Origin: Ficedula albicollis
Lineage: Eukaryota; Chordata; Aves; Passeriformes; Muscicapidae
Direction: 5' to 3'
Assembly: GCF_000247815.1 (NCBI RefSeq)
Contig: NC_021678.1
Span: 6,377,478-6,441,477 of the forward strand
Length of the DNA: 64,000 bases
This document shows, piece by piece, positions 61,416-64,000 of this stretch (its first letter is position 1; each line of letters starts with the position of its first letter). The notes under the pieces are model-generated. The model was given only the letters and a program-made list of their open reading frames with translations, ran no database searches and was not told where the DNA came from. A program made the translations under genes and the position numbers.

Positions 61416-64000
61416 TCTGAGCACATATTCATCAATGTTTGGTTGCCTGTTGGTATGAGCACATGATAATTCCTTCCACATAGCATGATAGGGATTCTGC
61501 ATCCTATTCTGGGCTCCCTAAGTCAAATGACATCTTCCCCCCACCATTTTGAAATGTTTTTCACAAAACAGAGTAATCCTCACAACAAATCTCAAAAGGA
61601 ACCCACCTCAAGACAGTGTTGAAATTATGTACTTAATCCATAATCTCCTGGTTCAGGACAGAGATTTGAAGCTTTGGGCTGGTGACTGGGAAATGTGGGG
61701 GTCCACACTGCTTCATGGAGAGGAAAATGAGTACTTGTCTTTCTCAAATCCACACAAGTAGGATGTGGAGCTGTAAGGCCAAAGGCAGACAAGCCAAGAA
61801 GAGCATGTCAGTATGGCATGATGATTATTTTTCCAGCTAAATTACTTGTGAAATTCAAAATGCATCTGTAATCAGGCTGAAACAGCCTTTTCAAATAAAG
61901 TTGCTGTATATTGGATAAATAGTTGCATAAATTGTTTATGATGACATGGTATATATGGCATTATTGCCTCTGTGGAAATAAGCATATTTAGTATTACTGA
62001 ATTAATGTTATTTAAATCTGATCTTCTGAATGCTTCCATGGCATTACTTTCTTCATTTTACTTTTTAGCAAATTCAGCAAAGGAGCATTTTATTTTAGTT
62101 GCCAAATGCAGTAACGATAGCAAAAGCAGCTAACACCAAAGTGAAAAAGAAGAGACTTGGTTATTTGTTGAAAAAGAGCTTAAATATCACAGATTTGAAT
62201 GAGCTAGCTTGCCATCTTGAGTCTTCTAGCACAAATATGTGTTTGCAGGATTGGACTGTCAGATAGAGGTGATAGGGCACAGAAATGGAAATACCGCAGA
62301 TTTCCTAGGAGAACAGAAGAAGGAAAAATGACAACAGAATAAAACACAGGAAGTCTAAAGTAGCAGGACGTAGACAGGGTTTGAGAATCAGGGGAATACA
62401 GGAGTGACAAGAGGGCTCTGATCAGCAAGAGGAAGCTTAGAGATGATGTAGTAGCAATAAAAATCGCACAGTTTGCAATCAAAACAGAGAGGCAAAGCAG
62501 TGGGCAACACAAACCAAGGTTTATAAATGATTAACAAATTTTCATCCTGTCTACCTTAATGTGAAATACAGGATGTACTTGCTACCTTACTGAGTAGTGC
62601 ACATCATGCATAGGATTTACTGATTGGCTACTGCAGTCTTGTAAAGGGGTAATTGATAAATGTCCCTGTACTGCTGCAGTAAAGAGCATGTTTCAATGTG
62701 CTTGACTTAACCTGCATTGTCTGATTGAGGCTTACACAGTAACAAATAGCCAGGAGAGCTAAAATCAGTTTTTTTGCAATTCCCAGTGCTCCACAGTCTT
62801 GAGTACCTCGCTTGGCCTCTGTCCTCAAAGCCTTGGGTAGTTTGGAGTTGCTGTAGTACTCCTGGTTTCACTGCAAATCACAAATAGAGCTGGGAATAAA
62901 CCCAAGAAGGATCAGTTTGTAGTCTTGTGCTGTAACTTGTGAGCCAATTCCATATGCAATATAACCAACCAGCAGGGATGCTTCATGATTGGCAGCTTGA
63001 AAGGTAGTACACCATATTGTAGGTGATGTATTTCAGAGCTTGTAGTGAAGTTGTTTCCTGTATTGGATATCTTCGTCCAGCATTTTTAATGCAGTTTATT
63101 GACCTGACGGTAAACTGGTGAAATGTAAAACATTTTTCCACAGTGGTTAGTCTTTAATAGGGTTGCAGGTGTATACTCTAAAAGTGGTTGATTGTGTATT
63201 TGTACTCTAGCAAGAATACAATTGTAGCAGTAGCAAACCCCTTAAAATTTCAATGTCACCATTTCAGTCCAGTGAAGTCTGCAATAAACAGGCTGAGTTC
63301 GGTGAGTAAAAGTGTAACAGAGTGGAAAGAAAGCTGGTCAGGGGGATTTCTGGCTGTTATCTAAATGCAGCAACACAGTGAGGACAGCCAGGAAGACTTT
63401 TCAAGCACTGATGTGTTTCATAGCATGAGCTATCAAAAACTGACACCATCTCAGGATTAGCAGCCAAAAAAAGCTGCTGCATGTGCTCAGGGTGTATTTA
63501 ATTACCTTGCTATATCCCTGCTATGGCAGGTTAATACTTGAATTCATACTGCCTAGTTTTGCCTTTGTTGCCTTCTCTTGTGGGTTCTACCATTTCTAAG
63601 ACAGTGGCTCTGATGGGATTAAGCCTGGATGTTAGTTATCTCCTCTTACTGGCATCTCAAAAATCAGTCTGGAAATGCTAGAGGATGATCTTTTCTGAGG
63701 GGAAGAAGAATGAAAAATGTGAAGCTCCTCAATTTGTTCAGCACACTCCTTCCCTTTGCATTTTCTCTTTCATTTTCAACAGAAATTTTAAGGGGAAAAA
63801 TAACATATTTAAAGCAACTTCAGGATAATCTGTGCTCACCTCCCCAGATGCATAAGACAATGAGCACATTTTCCTCAGGACCAGGGTATGATAGGTCTAT
63901 TTTGCTGCTGAAAAGTGGCAATGGTGAAAAAACTGATTATTGACGTAGTTACTCTTAGAACTCCTTTATTCATGAGTTTGAGTTTATGCAAATAGGGACT

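Larger units (their letters stand above)
42152..64000 (+). other. Start of the long first intron of ANK3
   Basis: It begins with the donor GTAACT at 42152. No acceptor followed by ankyrin-repeat coding sequence (SDANASYLRAARAGH) is seen up to the right edge, so the intron is longer than 21.8 kb, in line with the very long 5' introns of ANK3 genes. Apart from the duplications and simple repeats listed separately, I see no gene, RNA gene or recognisable mobile element in it. The long frames at 47991-48722 (243 codons) and 50721-51236 (171 codons) are judged to be chance. Confidence 0.75.

Noticed and set aside
61238..61420. A retroposed gene ending in the A24 tract
   Set aside because: The upstream sequence matches no gene I recognise, and no target-site duplication is apparent.

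Overview
This window looks like bird nuclear DNA, most likely from a songbird. It is AT-rich and almost gene-free, with one 5'-truncated CR1 LINE tail and one endogenous retrovirus (ERV) whose LTR ends resemble a repeat family I associate with passerines. The species call is an inference; nothing here fixes it. No bacterial-type gene, operon, CRISPR array or tRNA/rRNA gene was seen. The many short open frames are what non-coding vertebrate DNA gives by chance.

The one gene I can support is the first coding exon of an alternative transcript of ankyrin-3 (ankyrin-G, ANK3) on the + strand at 42089-42151. It encodes 21 basic residues, with a stop codon directly upstream in frame and a clean splice donor directly after. 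A CpG-enriched promoter/5'UTR stretch with three short upstream ORFs precedes it (about 41590-42088). Everything from 42152 to the right edge is then ANK3 intron. Everything to the left is upstream flank, or intron of longer ANK3 transcripts if a more distal first exon exists.

Layout: 1-6470 is plain AT-rich non-coding DNA. 6470-6975 is an orphan CpG island holding two exact tandem 21-bp units, each a strong CTCF-type motif. 9463-9610 is a CR1 tail (- strand). 11149-11231 is a cluster of three RFX X-box-like palindromes. 17.8-53.5 kb carries at least thirteen separate two-copy tandem duplications (units 16-504 bp). 28500-30491 is an ERV on the - strand with TG...CA ends, a 5-bp target duplication (ACTTC), one 803-bp LTR, a Lys-like primer-binding site, two short ORFs, a decayed ERVL-like pol scrap and only about 26 bp of the other LTR. 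52463-52520 is a striking T21-C31-T6 tract.

The candidate control elements (CpG island with paired CTCF motifs, X-box cluster, LTR-borne CTCF-like motif) lie on the 5' side of the ANK3 exon and could bear on its regulation, but that is inference. I found no convincing new multi-gene system. The most unusual signal is the crowd of independent two-copy duplications.
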